Of a stretch of 64,000 bases of DNA, positions 61,046 through 64,000 are shown in pieces. Both the position numbers and the translations under genes were made by a program. The notes beneath the pieces are model-generated. The model was given only the letters and a program-made list of their open reading frames with translations, was not told the DNA's origin and ran no database searches. Positions within the stretch are counted from its first letter, which is position 1. Each line of letters opens with the position of its first letter. Origin of the DNA: Rotaria sordida (lineage: Eukaryota; Rotifera; Eurotatoria; Philodinida; Philodinidae); NCBI GenBank assembly GCA_905250125.1, contig CAJNOL010000336.1, forward strand, positions 62,001 to 126,000, in the 5' to 3' direction.

Positions 61046-61161
61046 AATTTGAACCTTTCTCTTTTTTTTGTGTCTTACACGTGTATGTGTTTTTTTTTGT
61101 TCTTGTTGTTATTTGTGTGAGTGTGTTTCTTTTTTTTTTGTATACATATATTTTTTTTTCC

Positions 61162-61267
61162 TGCGTCACCCGTTATCTTTATCGACATTCATACATCAAA
61201 ACTATAAATATATATATATCTAATATTATTTGACTTTGTTCGGTTTTTTTTTATAACGGGTGACGCA
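61162..61267. repeat. Perfect 15-base inverted repeat just after MRTF
   Basis: TGCGTCACCCGTTAT (61162-61176) and its exact reverse complement ATAACGGGTGACGCA (61253-61267), 106 bases overall. GC content of the arms is unlike the surroundings. It lies 117 bases after the MRTF stop and before an AATAAA, so probably in its 3' UTR. Confidence 0.7.
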
Positions 61268-61322
61268 TAATGAATCTTTTACTATATATAATAAAAAAAT
61301 CAAAATTTGATTAATGTTTTTT

Positions 61323-61328
61323 AATAAA
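61323..61328 (+). terminator. Candidate MRTF poly(A) signal
   Basis: AATAAA about 280 bases after the MRTF stop codon. Confidence 0.4.
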
Positions 61329-63248
61329 AAGGATGCTCCTCGATAGTTAATTGTATATGATAGGATGTTTGCATTATATGTTGAAAGTAGTGAGATTAAC
61401 AAAAACTATTTGAATATACAATTGTTTCTAATCAAGATAAAAAAACTTATAAATTATCTGCTAAAATCAATATAACATACATTTGGATATGGATGCTTCC
61501 ATGGAAGGACAAACAATAAAAAAATCTTTCAATGTTCTTTTTTCTATGCATATCTCGATATATGCCACACAAAGAACAGTTACAAAGCAAAACCTTTCTA
61601 AAAGTCGGCTGTCCTTATTAGGATTGCATTTGTTGATAATACTACGTCATAATTGATAAAGAACTTAAGAGAAACTCTCTCATATGTCTATGCAGATAAA
61701 CCAATGGCTGTTGAAAATATAGACGCCAAGTGTAATCTTTCATCTCATAGTCAAGGATTCCACAATAATAATAATAATATTTATCAGCATAGAAGCACAA
61801 AACCGCATAAAAAATGAAAGCAATCAATTGCAAATGAATGAATAAATCAAATAGGTTTTCGTCTGTTTTAATAACAAACGAACTAAATATTTAAAAAAAT
61901 TATCGATTAGTTTTGAATAAAATTAATCAAATAACAAAACACATTGAATAGAAACAATATCTCATTTGTTATTATTTCAATTGCATACGAATACTAAATG
62001 TAAGTAATTATTTGTTCTTATTTTTATTTTTTTGTGATTGTAACAACGATTCTATCGGTAATCATTTATAAGAAAGTCTAATGGGAATTTTTGTTTTTTG
62101 CATGCGAGGAAAAACAAAATAGATCAAAACGATATTTTAAAATATCTTATCCATAATAAATAACTAAAGTCGAATCACCAAGAATTTCATTTGGATTAAA
62201 ACTATATAGATACATGATGAAAAAGAAATGAAAAGATGAGGAGGAGCCTTCCGTGATTTTGATTATAGACTATAAAGATAACTATCGTCAAGGGTAATTA
62301 TATGAGATGCGTGCCAGATCTCGACCTAATAAGAAAAAAAGCTTAAGAAATTTGATTTTCTTAATTAGTAAAGAAAAATACGGATCATATTAATTACATA
62401 AGAAACAAATTTTTATTTAGATGATGAAAGATTTAAATCTCGAATATTTTCCTCAATTTCTAAATTATATCGATTAAATTCTTCTCAATTTTTTGAATAT
62501 GAATAATCATCAAAGATTTTAAAAAAATACATAATACTATGGATATGTCGTACAGGAATAAAATGAATCTTCTTTTGTGTAAGAATTTTTATTACATGCA
62601 CTTGATCATAATGATGAGATAATGATTGATGACAAAAAAATTGAGCATAAAAAATCTTTTTTTTTTTTCATGACGATTGACAATCATTATTATGTGTCTT
62701 GTTGTATATTATCAATACATATTTTATGATGATAAATTGTAGTAAAAAGCAATCATATGGAAAATGATGAATACAGACTAAAATAAAAATAACAAGAACG
62801 TAATATATTGTAATTACAAAAGAGTCAAGGTCAAAATAAATGCTTTATTTATATTTTTGTTGTTTTACGTATTTTAATAGTCTACATAAATAGTAAATTA
62901 ACAATTATATTTTAATGATCTTTTCATATTTATGATTCAGTAGAATGAGAAGAATACTTTGAAACTTCATCAAAAACTATTAAATTATGAATAAAATCAT
63001 TCAAAATAGAAAAGAATCGTTTTTCATTTGATATTTAGTTGATATTCAAATTAATCTGACAACTTCGACGTTCGGCATTTGAAGAAATGTTACTAAGAAG
63101 TGTTTTAGGAATAGACGATATCTTATATATACTAACGAGGAAATTACTCGAACTATAACTTACTATTTGAATTCAAATTGAGGCATGAAAACAGTTTAAA
63201 AGGATTCGTGCCTATCAATCTCTAGAGCCTAGTTATGATCGTCTTATT

Positions 63249-63496
63249 GAATTTTTGACCTGTAAATTTTCCCCACAGATTGATCTAATGACACTTAGAA
63301 TATTCTGAAAGTTACAGCCGAAAAGAATATCTTGTTGTCGAGATATTGAATTTCCAAGTAAATTCATTTTTGTAACAAGCGACCATTTGCTGAAAATTCA
63401 ATATTTCGACAAATGAACATTCTTTTCGATTGAAAATTTGAGGATGTTCTAAGGATTATTAGATCTATCTTGTGAGTAAAATTGCAGGTCGAAATT
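63249..63496. mobile_element. Foldback element with arms of about 105 bases
   Basis: Arms 63249-63355 and 63393-63496 are imperfect reverse complements. Landmarks: TTTTGACCTG / CAGGTCGAAA, GATTGATCTAATGA / ATTAGATCTATC, CCGAAAAGAAT / ATTCTTTTCGAT, GAGATATTGAATTT / AAATTCAATATTTC. There is a short loop and no coding content. Confidence 0.7.
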
Positions 63497-64000
63497 CCAT
63501 TGTTTGATTTTTCAGCAAATATCTAAAAATCGGTCAAAAGTTCAGTAGAACGGTCACAGCTCGGCTTCAGAGACTCATGAACACGAACTCTTCTAGAAAT
63601 TTTCTAGCCTTATCGAGACCGCTCTATGAATCCTATATGACTTCAAACGGCGCATTATAGCTGGGATAGTTCCTTCGTAAATGTATAAATAAGAGTCATA
63701 TTAAATCAATAAATACCTTTTAAAGAAATTATATCAATGTTGGATAATAGAATGGAACAAATTTTATTAGTACATCAAAGAGAATAATCAATTTTAAGTT
63801 CAACACTTCTATAAACATTTATTATTTTAATTTTCCCAAAAAACTTTATAAAAACCCTCCAATTAGATTCTCACGTAAATGTTCTATGAATCTTTGTCAA
63901 AATATTTTTCTATTCTTAAAGTAATTCAAGTACATGTTTTTTTTCCTCATCTTATCTATTAATAAAATTAGTAACTGTCTACATTTAGCTGCTATAATAA

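Larger units (their letters stand above)
61046..64000. other. Terminal region without genes
   Basis: It holds an inverted repeat at 61162-61267, an AATAAA at 61323-61328 that could serve MRTF, and a foldback at 63249-63496. I see no coding sequence. Confidence 0.5.

Overview
The window looks like nuclear DNA of a small invertebrate animal, most likely a bdelloid rotifer. This is inferred from the AT-rich sequence, animal-specific genes (K-Cl cotransporter, MRTF, DCAF6, EFHC2, MNS1, peptide-type GPCR), and dense GT-AG introns mostly of 45-75 bases. No sequence search was possible. I rebuilt the gene models by hand from reading frame, splice phase and recalled protein families.

Layout. 179-7216 (-): K-Cl cotransporter with 24 exons. 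9987-13817 (+) and 15677-17581 (+): two ciliary doublet proteins, EFHC2-like and MNS1. 17582-25228: gene-poor and repeat-bearing, with a 10-N assembly gap. 25229-27867 (+): rhodopsin-class peptide GPCR with a rearranged piggyBac fragment in intron 1. 27868-31955: gene-poor. 31956-32320 (+): 81-residue protein with two calcium-loop-like motifs, behind a TATA box and three ACGTCA motifs. 33593-34215: TTAA-flanked inverted-repeat element. 34238-35528 (-): LysM membrane protein with a 370-base hairpin in its intron. 37076-39704 (+): armadillo-repeat membrane protein. 39880-40576 (+): ribosomal protein eL18. 41986-45970 (-): DCAF6. 46087-49165 (-): alpha subunit of the mitochondrial processing peptidase. 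49166-53102: gene-poor, with two inverted-repeat elements. 53103-53642 (-): Thr/Asn-rich secreted protein. 54359-55230 (+): four-span membrane protein, with a decayed copy near 56170-56460. 57987-61045 (+): MRTF, a SAP/RPEL coactivator of SRF. 61046-64000: no gene seen, two inverted repeats.

Most genes are unrelated housekeeping, signalling or cytoskeletal genes. Two groupings may matter. EFHC2 and MNS1 are neighbours and both belong to the axonemal doublet. Two same-strand pairs (PMPCA then DCAF6, 116 bases apart; ARMC-like then RPL18, 175 bases apart) have no AATAAA between them and an AG acceptor before the downstream start codon, which would fit spliced-leader operons.

The accessory signal is a set of short inverted-repeat (foldback or MITE-like) elements, many inside introns: TA-flanked, TTAA-flanked and long-hairpin types, plus dispersed repeats shared between introns of different genes. 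I saw no CRISPR array, no rRNA gene, no convincing tRNA gene and no retrovirus-like element.
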